This document shows, one piece after another, positions 18,427 to 28,254 of a DNA stretch of 64,000 bases (position 1 is the first letter of the stretch; every line of letters starts with the position of its first letter). Source of the stretch: JACKIP01 sp963710165. Lineage in GTDB: Bacteria; Pseudomonadota; Alphaproteobacteria; Micavibrionales; Micavibrionaceae. Where the stretch lies: positions 490,393 to 554,392 of the forward strand of contig CAVPYZ010000001.1 in NCBI GenBank assembly GCA_963710165.1, written 5' to 3'. Both the position numbers and the translations under genes were made by a program. Below the pieces are notes generated by a model, which was given only the letters and a program-made list of their open reading frames with translations, was not told the DNA's origin and made no database searches.

Positions 18427-19369
18427 ATGCTTCGATTATTTTCGCGACAAGATGATGGCGCACAACATCCTTTTCACTGAACATAATAAACTTGATTTCG
18501 TTAACATCTCTTAAATATGCCATTGCTTCTGTTAAGCCGGATGTTTGATGTTTGGGTAAATCTGTTTGCGTCGGGTCACCTGTAACCACAACGCGTGATC
18601 CTTCACCCATACGCGTCAGAAACATTTTCATTTGCGCAGGCGTGGTGTTTTGCGCCTCGTCCAAAATAACAAAGGCGTTTTTAAGTGTCCGACCACGCAT
18701 AAAAGCAAGCGGGGCAACTTCCAGATCACCGTTTTCCAGCTTTTTATCAACCTTATCCAATGGCATCATGTCGTGAAGCGCATCATAAATCGGACGTAAA
18801 TAGGGGTCGACTTTTTCTTTCAGATCACCCGGCAAAAACCCCAGACTTTCACCGGCCTCAACGGCGGGGCGTGTAAAAATCAAGCGCTCCACTTCACCGT
18901 TTAAATACATTTCAACCCCCATCGCAACCGCTAGATAGGTCTTACCTGTTCCCGCGGGGCCAAGGCCAAAGATCATCTCATAATCACGCATTGACCTGAT
19001 ATATTCCGCCTGAAGCGGTGATCGCGCTTCAATTGTGCGTTTTTTGGTTTTGATCATATTCTGGTCATTTGAGTATTCTTTTGACCCTTCGCCGTTTTCT
19101 GTGCCGTTGATAAAACGGATCGCGGCTTCCACATCTGCCAGTTCCAAATTGTCATTATTTTCAAGCTTGACCCACAGCGCGTCCAGAATTTGCACGCAAT
19201 TTTCAACGTCTTTACCGTGTCCGGTAATATTAAGCTGGTTGCCCTTAATCGCAATTTCCACATCCAAAAGCTTTTCCAGCTTTTTAATATGCTCATTGCG
19301 TGACCCGCACAGCTGGGAGAGGTAAAGATTGTTATCATATTTGATAACATGCGTTTTGGTTTTGCTCAT
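18407..19369 (-). CDS. phoH: PhoH-like ATPase
   Basis: A 320-residue PhoH-family protein (YbeZ type), an ATPase that works with YbeY in RNA metabolism. The N-terminal ~90 residues form a KH-like region; the ATPase has Walker A FGLGPAGTGKTYLAVAMG, Walker B NAFVILDEAQNTTPAQMKMFLTR and sensor VVVTGDPTQTDLP. It overlaps ybeY downstream, the usual coupling, and follows miaB in the conserved order miaB-phoH-ybeY-corC-lnt. Confidence 0.95.
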   Translation of the reverse strand: MSKTKTHVIKYDNNLYLSQLCGSRNEHIKKLEKLLDVEIAIKGNQLNITGHGKDVENCVQILDALWVKLENNDNLELADVEAAIRFINGTENGEGSKEYSNDQNMIKTKKRTIEARSPLQAEYIRSMRDYEMIFGLGPAGTGKTYLAVAMGVEMYLNGEVERLIFTRPAVEAGESLGFLPGDLKEKVDPYLRPIYDALHDMMPLDKVDKKLENGDLEVAPLAFMRGRTLKNAFVILDEAQNTTPAQMKMFLTRMGEGSRVVVTGDPTQTDLPKHQTSGLTEAMAYLRDVNEIKFIMFSEKDVVRHHLVAKIIEAYEHRNK

Positions 19370-19462
19370 ATATATATCTAGTCTAATCGATAGGGGTTAA
19401 TATTTCCTATTTTAGACGTTTAAATTGGTAACGAAAGAATTTTATTGTTACCATAAGCCCTC

Positions 19463-19906
19463 ATGATAAATATGATTACAAAAGCAGCGAAGTATGTCGT
19501 AGAGGAAGTAGTGGATACATCGAAAAATGTGGCACGTTTCGCAATTCCTGCAAGCGTTCCCGGCCTTGGTTATTTCTTGGAAATGAGCGAAAAAATCCCT
19601 GAACTTCCTCAGGATGAAAAACTGTTTCTAGCAGGAGCATTCGGTGCGGCAACAATTCTTGCTGTTGATTTGGGGCAAGAAGTCGGACAAAAAACATACG
19701 AAGCCGCCAGATCCATAGCGCCGCCTGCGGATGATTTCACAGAACGCGCGGGATGTGTTGCAGGGAATTTTATATGTGGAATGGGCGCCGCAGCATTGGC
19801 AACAACATTGGCGTTTAATTTTATTAATGATCATCCAGAGCGCCTGATAGAGCTTGATTTTGTACCTGCTATGAGTGAGCAACAAACGATGCCCGAAAAT
19901 AATTAG
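19463..19906 (+). CDS. Hypothetical protein with two hydrophobic segments
   Basis: A 147-residue protein with no recognised family. It has two glycine/alanine-rich hydrophobic stretches (about residues 55-70 and 97-118, CVAGNFICGMGAAALATTLAF), suggesting a small inner-membrane protein with acidic ends. It is transcribed opposite to phoH and miaB, in a pocket inside the conserved cluster, which implies a late insertion of this gene. The ATG at 19463 follows a TTACCATAAGCCC leader with no clear Shine-Dalgarno; the next Met is residue 4. Confidence 0.55.
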   Translation: MINMITKAAKYVVEEVVDTSKNVARFAIPASVPGLGYFLEMSEKIPELPQDEKLFLAGAFGAATILAVDLGQEVGQKTYEAARSIAPPADDFTERAGCVAGNFICGMGAAALATTLAFNFINDHPERLIELDFVPAMSEQQTMPENN

Positions 19907-19974
19907 TATCTTTATTATTGAAGACTTTAATTAATGATCAAAAACCTACTATAGAAACTCTAAATACTTATTTA

Positions 19975-21351
19975 TTATTCAGCCGCGGCAGGTAGGTCAT
20001 CCACCAAAACAACTTCACCACTCAATGAGTTTGGCGCGGCGCGTGTGATTTTCACGTCTATGATTTCCCCTAACAAGCGTTGTGGCGCGACGACATTTAT
20101 AGACTGGAAGAATTCACTACGCCCCAATAATTGTCCTTCTTTATAACCCATGCGATCAAATAAAATCGGCATAACTTTGCCCTCACACGTTTTATTAAAG
20201 TCATATTGTTGCTCATTTACAATCGCTTGTAATTCCTGCAGGCGCTCTGACTTCACATCTTCTCTTAACAGTCCTTGCATATTCGCCGCAGGCGTACCGG
20301 GGCGGGGCGAGTATTTAAAGGAATAAGCGGATGAAAAACGTGTCCGACGGATCAGGTCAAGCGTATCTTCATGATCTTGCTGCGTTTCCCCTGGAAAGCC
20401 GACAATAAAATCAGATGAAAATGTAATTTCCGGGCGCTTCACGCGCAATTTATCGATAATCTCAAAAAACAGATCACGGCCATGTTTACGGTTCATTGCC
20501 TTTAGAATTTTATCTGACCCGCTTTGCACAGGTAGATGCAAAAACGGCATTAATTTTTGAATGGAGCCATGTGCGTCGATTAGACGGTCATCCATATCAC
20601 GAGGATGGGAGGTGGAGTAACGAATACGCGCAATTTCAGGGAACTGTGCAATCGCGTCAATCACATCGGTTAAATCAGCCTGTTTCCCATCATGACCCGC
20701 CCCATGATACGCATTGACGTTCTGACCAAGCAGCGTGATTTCCTTTGCTCCCGCTTCAATTAATTTCTTCGCTTCTTCTACTATGTCTTTGAGTGGGCGT
20801 GAAAATTCGGATCCGCGTGTGTAGGGCACTACACAAAACGTGCAGAACTTATCGCACCCCTCTTGGATCGAAAGAAACGCACTGACCCCTTGTGACGCAT
20901 TTTCTTCGGGCAGTAAATCGAACTTACTTTCAAGCGGGAAGTCTGTATTTACAATGCGTGGACGCCCGATCATGCCCGTGGCCTTCAAAACCATTTCGGG
21001 AAGTTCATGATAGGTTTGCGGACCAAAAACCATATCGATTTCGGGGGCGCGTTCCAGAATAAATTCGCCCTCGGCTTGGGCGACGCATCCTGCAACCGCC
21101 ATCAACATTTTACCGCCCTTGGCCTCTTTGGCTTTTTTATGTTCGCGCAGGCGACCAATCTCTGAAAAGACTTTATCGGTGGCCTTTTCACGAATATGAC
21201 AAGTGTTCATAATAATCATGTCGACGTCTTCGGGACCTTCAACCTGTTCGTATCCAAGCGGGCGCAAGACATCCGCCATGCGACGACTGTCATAGACATT
21301 CATCTGGCAACCCCAGGTTTTTATAAATAGTTTTTTATTCGCTTTACTCAT
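19975..21351 (-). CDS. miaB: tRNA-2-methylthio-N6-dimethylallyladenosine synthase
   Basis: Radical-SAM methylthiotransferase that adds the 2-methylthio group to i6A37 of tRNAs. The N-terminal UPF0004 domain is seen in FIKTWGCQMNVYDSRRM and NTCHIREKATDKV with its cluster-binding cysteines; the radical-SAM CxxxCxxC is CDKFCTFC, followed by VVPYTRGSE; a C-terminal TRAM domain ends the protein. Two start codons are possible; I chose MSKANKK at 21351 over the Met three codons upstream, which runs into the divergent gene's leader. First gene of the cluster running to trmB. Confidence 0.95.
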   Translation of the reverse strand: MSKANKKLFIKTWGCQMNVYDSRRMADVLRPLGYEQVEGPEDVDMIIMNTCHIREKATDKVFSEIGRLREHKKAKEAKGGKMLMAVAGCVAQAEGEFILERAPEIDMVFGPQTYHELPEMVLKATGMIGRPRIVNTDFPLESKFDLLPEENASQGVSAFLSIQEGCDKFCTFCVVPYTRGSEFSRPLKDIVEEAKKLIEAGAKEITLLGQNVNAYHGAGHDGKQADLTDVIDAIAQFPEIARIRYSTSHPRDMDDRLIDAHGSIQKLMPFLHLPVQSGSDKILKAMNRKHGRDLFFEIIDKLRVKRPEITFSSDFIVGFPGETQQDHEDTLDLIRRTRFSSAYSFKYSPRPGTPAANMQGLLREDVKSERLQELQAIVNEQQYDFNKTCEGKVMPILFDRMGYKEGQLLGRSEFFQSINVVAPQRLLGEIIDVKITRAAPNSLSGEVVLVDDLPAAAE

Positions 21352-21407
21352 TGACCCCATGTTTAACCATGATTAAGGTCAGGAAATCAATAAAAAGATC
21401 GCTCCAC

Positions 21408-22355
21408 ATGGTAAAAACAATTTTAGCTTTTAGTCGTTTAGATGGTCTAAAACCCGATAATTTAGAGGCTCTCAGCAATAAATTCCAGATTGTAAAATTA
21501 TACCGCGAAGCCGACCCCGATCAGACCATTCGCCAGCACGCATCCAACACCGTGGCAATTATATGCCAACCGGGTCAAAAAATTTCATGTACTCTGATTG
21601 AGAATTTGCCAAATCTGGAGATTATTTCAAGTAACGGTGTCGGCTTTGATCACATTGATCTGGACGCGGCAAAGCAGCGCGGTATTGTTGTGTGCAATAC
21701 CCCCGATCTGGTCACCAATGATACGGCAGATACCGCGATTGCTCTAATGCTTATGACGGCCAGACGTTTTGTGGAGGCAGATGCCTATGTCCGTATCGGT
21801 AAATGGGAAAGTGACGGAGATATTGGTCTGGGGCATCGTTTGGGGGGTAAGACAGTCGGGATCGTCGGTTTAGGCAGAATTGGCAGTGCCATTGCACATC
21901 GTGCAGAGGCCTTCGGATGTGAAATCAAATATACCGGACGCGGCGAAAAAGAAACACCCTACACATTCATTTCTGACTTAAAGAAACTTGCGCAAGAATC
22001 TGATTTTCTTGTTCTTTCCTGCGCGGCAACGCCTGAAACAAAAGGAATGATTGATCTGGATATAATGGAGGCGCTTGGCGCTGATGGATATTTGATCAAT
22101 GTCTCTCGTGGCTCTGTCGTCAATGAAGGCGATCTGTTGATTGCCTTGCGTAATAAAACCATTAAAGGCGCGGGTCTTGACGTTTTTGAAAATGAGCCGC
22201 ATGTACCGGGTGCCATGAAAACCATGGATAATGTTGTGGTTCTACCGCATGTCGGCACAGCGACATTCGAAACACGTATGGAAATGGCGCATCTGGTCAT
22301 TGAAAATATCAAACGCTGGTTCGAAAGCGGTGAAACTTTGACACGCATCGTCTAA
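21408..22355 (+). CDS. D-isomer 2-hydroxyacid dehydrogenase (hydroxypyruvate reductase-like)
   Basis: About 315 residues. The NAD(P) site is GKTVGIVGLGRIGSAIAHRAEAFG; catalytic residues are visible as the Arg in NVSRGSVVNEGDLL, the Glu in FENEPHVP and the His in LPHVGTATFETR. The ISSNGVGFDHIDLDAAKQRGIVVCNTPD segment fits glyoxylate/hydroxypyruvate reductases of the GhrB/HPPR type. The exact substrate is not determined. The frame is open to 21351, but MVKTILAFSRL at 21408 begins where relatives begin. Confidence 0.9.
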   Translation: MVKTILAFSRLDGLKPDNLEALSNKFQIVKLYREADPDQTIRQHASNTVAIICQPGQKISCTLIENLPNLEIISSNGVGFDHIDLDAAKQRGIVVCNTPDLVTNDTADTAIALMLMTARRFVEADAYVRIGKWESDGDIGLGHRLGGKTVGIVGLGRIGSAIAHRAEAFGCEIKYTGRGEKETPYTFISDLKKLAQESDFLVLSCAATPETKGMIDLDIMEALGADGYLINVSRGSVVNEGDLLIALRNKTIKGAGLDVFENEPHVPGAMKTMDNVVVLPHVGTATFETRMEMAHLVIENIKRWFESGETLTRIV

Positions 22356-22393
22356 ATTTGGTAAAAATGAAGAATAATCATAAAGGATAAGCA

Positions 22394-22879
22394 ATGAAAA
22401 AAATTCTCGGTGTGTGTGCCGTATTAATGCTGATGACGGCACCTGTTCAGGCGAAATCTTGTTATTCAATAGCAGAGGCAGAGGCGGAGCAGGGAATACG
22501 TATTCATAGCGAGCTGATGGTAATTGGCCTGAATTGTATGCATATGACACCGCCGGGTCAGAAAAATTATTACATGCAATATAAGGATTTCACCTCGACC
22601 CATAAAAGTCTTATCCAGAATTACGAATCCCGTTTGATTAACTATTATAAGCGTACGGGTGTGGTAAAGCCCGAGAAAAAGCTAAATGATCTGCGCACGT
22701 CTTTGGCGAATAAGATTTCCGAAAATGCCGCAAAAATGCGTCCCGATGTTTTCTGCTCGCGCTATATTGAGCGTATAGGACGTGCCGGACGCATGAATCA
22801 TAAGCAGGTCGTGAATTGGGCAACAACCTTTTACGACACGCATCCTGTGTCTAATCCTCTATGCGATCAATATAATTAA
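22394..22879 (+). CDS. Exported protein of unknown function
   Basis: A 161-residue protein with a good ribosome site (AAAGGATAAGCA-ATG) and a signal peptide ending PVQA before KSC. The mature part is helical and has four cysteines (SCYS, LNCMH, VFCSRY, PLCDQYN) that could form two disulfides in the periplasm. No family recognised. It lies between the 2-hydroxyacid dehydrogenase and the AGCS symporter on the same strand. Confidence 0.7.
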   Translation: MKKILGVCAVLMLMTAPVQAKSCYSIAEAEAEQGIRIHSELMVIGLNCMHMTPPGQKNYYMQYKDFTSTHKSLIQNYESRLINYYKRTGVVKPEKKLNDLRTSLANKISENAAKMRPDVFCSRYIERIGRAGRMNHKQVVNWATTFYDTHPVSNPLCDQYN

Positions 22880-22958
22880 GCCTGTCAATTTTTAAGAGGC
22901 TGTGGATGGTTTCAAGTTTTCTGTTTGAGGCAACCCGAATTTTTGCCATTGTGAATTT

Positions 22959-24419
22959 ATGTCTTCTATTGATCAAGCGATTAACAATCTTTTCGAACCT
23001 GTTGCAACGGCTGCAGCGGGGGTTATTTTCTATGCCGAGCCATTCACAGGCTATGACATAAAGTTAATTGTTGTCTGGTTGGTTGCGGCCTCGGCTTTCT
23101 TCACAATTTATCTTGGGTTTATAAATTTTCGCGGCTTTAAACATGCGCTCTATCTGGTTTCGGGTAAGGGCAATAAAGGTGAGGGCAAAGACGGAGAAAT
23201 CAGCCCGTTTCAGGCATTATCAGCGTCCCTGTCCGGTACGGTCGGCTTGGGCAATATTGCGGGCGTTGCCGTCGCTGTCTCGCTTGGCGGTCCGGGGGCT
23301 GTCTTCTGGATGGTTGTGATGGGCTTTTTGGGAATGTCTGCCAAATTTGCCGAAGTCATGTTGGGTGTGAAATACCGCGTACGCGGCGGCTCCAATCACG
23401 AGGAAAGCCTTTCTGGCGGCCCTATGTACTATTTAAAACACGCATTTGCAAAACACGGCATGACCAAACTGGGTGTATTCGTCGCAGGATTTTTTGCCAT
23501 ATGCGGCATTGGCGGTGCCTTTGGCGGCGGAAACATGTTTCAAGCTAACCAATCGATGATTCAGTTAATGAACGTAACGGGCGGCGAAGATGCCAGCTTC
23601 TGGGCGGATAAAAAGTGGTTGTTCGGTTTAATTCTAGCATTTTCCGTTGGAATTGTGATTATTGGCGGTATTAAATCCATTGCAAAAGCGGCCTCACGCA
23701 TTGTTCCTTTAATGGGGCTTTTATATCTGGTAACGGGTTTGATTGTCATTGCTCTTCACTGGTATGCGATACCGGAGGCATTGATGCAGATTGTGGTTCT
23801 TGCATTTGACCCAGCATCTGCCTATGGCGGAATATTGGGCGCACTACTAGTCGGGGCGCAACGCGCTGCTTTCTCGAATGAAGCAGGGCTTGGCTCTGCC
23901 GCGATTGTCCACTCCGCCGTTAAAACCGATCAGCCCGTTTCTCAAGGATTTGTTGGGATGCTTGGCCCCTTCATCGATACAGTTGTGATCTGTCTGGTCA
24001 CCGCCCTTGTGATCGTTGTGACGGGCGCATATCTGGATTCCGATGGTGTTGAAGGCGTTGCCCTGACCTCACGCGCCCTGGAAAGCGGCATCGGCGGCGC
24101 GCAATATATTCTGGCAATTGTTGTAATATTATTTGCCTACTCTACCCTGATTACATGGTCATATTACGGTCAGAAATGTCTGACATATCTGGTCGGTGAA
24201 AATGATATGATCGTATTAATCTATAAGCTGGTATTTTGCGGATTTGTAATTGTCGGCGCGTCGATGAGCGAGCTAAAAAGCGTCATAGATTTCTCCGACG
24301 CCATGATTTTTGCAATGGGTATTCCCAATATTATCGGTCTGTATTTATTAGCCCCTGAAATCAAAAAAGATCTGAAAGACTATTGGGCTACTCAAAAAGC
24401 AGGTCCTAAAGCGGCATAA
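22959..24419 (+). CDS. Sodium:alanine symporter (AGCS family)
   Basis: A 486-residue inner-membrane transporter with about eleven helices. Family motifs include GEISPFQALSASLSGTVGLGNIAGVAVAVSLGGPGAVFWM near residue 90, AKFAEVMLGVKYR, and AQRAAFSNEAGLGSAAIVHSA around residue 310. AGCS proteins import alanine or glycine with Na+. An extended N-terminus (SIDQAINNLFEPVATAAAGVIFY) is normal for these proteins. No neighbouring enzyme points to a particular substrate. Confidence 0.95.
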   Translation: MSSIDQAINNLFEPVATAAAGVIFYAEPFTGYDIKLIVVWLVAASAFFTIYLGFINFRGFKHALYLVSGKGNKGEGKDGEISPFQALSASLSGTVGLGNIAGVAVAVSLGGPGAVFWMVVMGFLGMSAKFAEVMLGVKYRVRGGSNHEESLSGGPMYYLKHAFAKHGMTKLGVFVAGFFAICGIGGAFGGGNMFQANQSMIQLMNVTGGEDASFWADKKWLFGLILAFSVGIVIIGGIKSIAKAASRIVPLMGLLYLVTGLIVIALHWYAIPEALMQIVVLAFDPASAYGGILGALLVGAQRAAFSNEAGLGSAAIVHSAVKTDQPVSQGFVGMLGPFIDTVVICLVTALVIVVTGAYLDSDGVEGVALTSRALESGIGGAQYILAIVVILFAYSTLITWSYYGQKCLTYLVGENDMIVLIYKLVFCGFVIVGASMSELKSVIDFSDAMIFAMGIPNIIGLYLLAPEIKKDLKDYWATQKAGPKAA

Positions 24420-24561
24420 AAGTTATCCCCAATTTTGTTGGCCATGTACAGCTTGATTCTCTTGTCTTTTAAAAATTTTATGGCGGCGGTGTCTTGTAGA
24501 AATTACGCGGCTATGCTTTTTTGGTGCTTTCAAGAATACCACTAACACTCTGGGATCATTA

Positions 24562-27500
24562 ATGATTAAGGTTTCCGCCATAAAAGCGCACGACAAAGAT
24601 GATATTGTAGAGACCAAAGCAGAAGAGCTTAACGCGCGAATCCGCCAGCTTAAAGACAAAACCGCTAAGAATGCAGCTGAGAAAAACGGGCGAGAGAAAC
24701 CCAAATTTCATATTAGTGCAACCAACCGATCTGCCGGCAACTTAAAATCGCTCAAAATTCTATCCGCGCCGCACGAAGACGAACAGAATATTTCTCAAGA
24801 TAATAAGCCACAGCTTCATCAGGAAGTCTCAGCGGAAACGACATTCGAAAAAAATCTGGCGCCATTGCTAATCGAGCGCGATAATATCTCCCGCATAAAT
24901 CAGATTGGCGCGATTGTCACAGGGGCGTGGTTGGGCGCGTGTGCTTATTTCTTGTTTAAAACACATGGCGCGGCGATTTTGTCGTTATCAATGGCTGACG
25001 TGGGGGCCTATTTCTCCCTAATCCTTGCGCCGCCCGCCCTTCTGTGGCTGGTTTTATCAAATATACAACGCCAGAGTGATGTTGAACATTATAGCGTTCT
25101 GCTACGCTCCGAACTCCATAATATCTTGTTTCCACAAGGCGATCATCCCGATAAAATAGGCAAGGATATCGAGCGTTTATGCCAACAAGCATCGGACCTG
25201 TCCGCAGCGTCGCAAACGGTTATGAAATCCATACAGGGCGCACGCTACGGTCTGAGGGAAGATATTAAGGATTTTACGTCTCTGTCTGAAGAAACTGAAC
25301 GTCATATCAATGATCTGTCCGAAAACCTTAGCAAAAAATCGGAAAAATTATTGGGTCTGTCAGAGCAAATCGAGGCACGCTTTGAAAAGATTTGTCAGGC
25401 TGGCGATACTGCACTCTCCACAACAGAAAAAGTTTCAGAGCGCCTGAACAAAACAGCGGATCACGTCGAGGAGCAGAATAACCACGCGCTGAAACGTTTA
25501 GAGGATGTCGAGCATAATTTAACGGCGCAAACATCAAATCTCTCCCTCGTTGCAGATGATCTGGAAAACAGTGCAGGGCGCATCAGTGACGATCTTTCTA
25601 TTCAACTCGGACATATAGAAGATACATCTGGCAGAATTCTGCAGAGCCTGTCCGGCAGCACAGGAAAATTACAAGATCAGGCACATATTTTTGATCGCCT
25701 AACCCATGATCTGGACGCTAAGTTGTCAAAACTGGATAAGGTTGAGACGACCTCTGGCCTATTGAAAAATACGTTGTCACAACTTGAGGATGTTGTATCA
25801 CGCATAGAAAATACGGGGGATGTTACGGCGAATGCGTTGGGCGAATCACTGACTCTGGCTGTATCTGGCTCGGACGCGCTGCGGGAGTCTGTCTTATCAT
25901 CCACGAATGAATTTCAGGATAGCTTGAACCTTGCGATTTCGAAAACGGATGATCTTATTTCGAAGGCTGTGCAAAAAGTGAAAGCCATTCAGGAGCGGGA
26001 AGGGAGAACAGAAAGAATTTCTTGCCGACTACCTTACGAATTTTGATAAACAGCAGGCACGTCTTTCAGATGTTAAAACCCAGCTTGCGAAAGAGCTGGA
26101 GCGCTCATCAGAAAAACTTGATGACCAAACGCAGACCTTAACGGTTACTTTAGACCGGATGGAGCGTATAAGCGGGCAGTCGGGCAGCGTTCTTGAAAGC
26201 TCTCTTGGTCGTTTTGAGGATCATCTGGGCGGCTTTGACCAGCGTCAGGAACGTCTTAAAAATATGATCGAGACACGCATGGATAGTCTGGATAATATTG
26301 GCGGTAAAGTTCTGGATCAGGTTGAGGAAACCGCGAAAAAACTACGTGATCAAATTCATAATGTTTCCAGCCTGTCCGGCAAGGTCTCTGCACAAACCGG
26401 CAAATTGAATAAAGATATTCAGGATCAAAATGAATTGATTGTTTCCTCGCTTCACACCACGATGCAAAACATGTCGGATATATCCGTTAAGTTAGAAAAT
26501 AACGTTGAACATGCCGAGGTCCACGCAAGTAAGTCAGAGAATATTATCAATAACATAAACAATAATATTAAAGTAAATTCTGAAGAAATGAAATCACTTT
26601 CCGAAGGTTCAATTAATACCCTTCGCTTATTTGGAAACCAGATTAATGAAGAACTGGCGCGCTTAGACGATATTTGTGAAAACCTAGAGGATAAAGCCAA
26701 AAAAACGTCCGCAACGATAGAAGAAACCATGGTTGGAATTCAGCCTAATTGTCAGGAAATTTTCTCAAAAATTGAAAGTGTGGAAAGACGTTTTGAAGGG
26801 CTTAAAGATACGATCACCTCTCTGTCTGACCATAATATCGGGCGTCTTGAAAAGATGGGGCAAGAATTTGACCTGCAACTCATAAATGTTAATAAAGTCA
26901 GCGCAGAGGCCACGACCGAGATTGAACAGGCTAGCGACACTTTGGTAATCAGTATTGATCAAATTAAAGATGCAACAGCCACTTCGTTGAAATCTCTTTC
27001 AAGCGCACGTCTGGATATTCAGCAAGAAATCAATTCTTTTGACCTGATTGGCGATGATATTGCCCTGAAAGTCGGGGATGTGCAAAAAGCACTTGATGCT
27101 CAAAATAATGAACTATCAGAAATGATCGGACATAGCATTACGCTGATTAAGGGGGCAACGATTGAACTCGGTGACACGGCACGTATGACGGCAGACGTAT
27201 CCGAAGAGGTGGTGGCGCAAATCACAGAATCCCTTTCACACACACAAATACAAACAGAAAGCTTCCACAAAGCCGCACAAAGCCATTTACAGGAAACCAG
27301 TTCCTATACATCGGAAATTTCTGCAAAAACGGAAGGCTTTTTACAACAAACAAAAGACAGTTTGAAAGAGCTTGATAAAACACGCCTGAGCGTCAATGCC
27401 CGTCATAAGGAAATGGAAACGCAACTTGAGAGTGTTCTGCGCATGTCAGGATATTACAGTGAGGAAATACGCAAAAATGCCAAGCTGGTCGCGCAAAACG

Positions 27501-28165
27501 CACAAGACTCAACGCACAGTATATCTAAAGCAGGGCAGCATCTGAAACAGGAAATTGGCAGCTTGAACGTTATTGCCGATGACGTGACCCTTAAAATTAA
27601 AGCGGCGCAAAAAGATTTAGGGCAAGAATCGCGAGATTTAATCCGTGTCTCCTCGGAAGTTTTAAAGACGAGCGAGCAAACATCGCGCAATTTTGCCAAA
27701 TATTCAACGCAACTCTCTCAGCTGGGGCAGGACATACGCCACTCCGCCCTCGACCTGCGCAAGGTGATGACCGATCAGGAAGAGGAGACGTTTCTCTCCT
27801 CCGCAAAATATCTGTTGGAAAGCATATATTCCCTAACCGTCGATTTAACACGCGCATTGGATGGTGAAATCTCCGAAAAAATGTGGAAATCCTTTAATGA
27901 AGGGAATAGTGATGTATTTATGCGGCATTTACAAAATATCGAAAAAAGTATTTCTATACCGAAGTTAAAAAATAAATTTAAGAACGATCCTGAATTCAGA
28001 TCTTATACCAAGCGATATATTCAACAGTTTGAAAAAATGTTTCAACAGCTTCAATCAAACACACAACATGATATGATGCGCACGGCTGTCAGGTCCAGTG
28101 ACGCGGCCAAACTGTATCAGATATTGGTAAAAGCGGGCGACCAGAAGAGTATCATCCAAATCTAA
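24562..28165 (+). CDS. Large membrane-anchored coiled-coil protein (TipN-like architecture; frameshifted)
   Basis: About 1200 residues over two frames joined by dropping one base near 26005-26015; the second frame reads on through KEFLADYLTNFDKQQ before its first Met at 26159. Residues 1-110 are polar, two hydrophobic helices follow (about 115-132 and 148-167), then some 900 residues of heptad-like coiled coil rich in S, D, E, K, Q and L, reminiscent of MCP or tropomyosin repeats. A distinct C-terminal domain (YLLESIYSLTVDLTRAL, RSYTKRYIQQFEKMF, SSDAAKLYQILVKAG) ends it. The layout matches the Caulobacter polarity factor TipN. No enzymatic motif is seen; a scaffold role is inferred. Confidence 0.75.
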
Positions 28166-28254
28166 TCGGTTATTATCTTTGCTATTTTAGTAATCCTTTG
28201 TTGATTTTTTTGCGATATTATTCAATATCTTATACCAAGAGGTTTAAAAAAAGT

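Noticed and set aside
24423..24704. Minus-strand 93-residue ORF before the coiled-coil gene
   Set aside because: It overlaps the start of the long gene in the opposite strand, is Ser-rich shadow sequence and has no ribosome site.
6085..26015. Programmed +1 frameshifting as the explanation for the broken genes
   Set aside because: No shared slippery heptamer, stop-codon context or internal Shine-Dalgarno is seen at the seven sites; insertion errors are simpler. Kept as an alternative in the findings.
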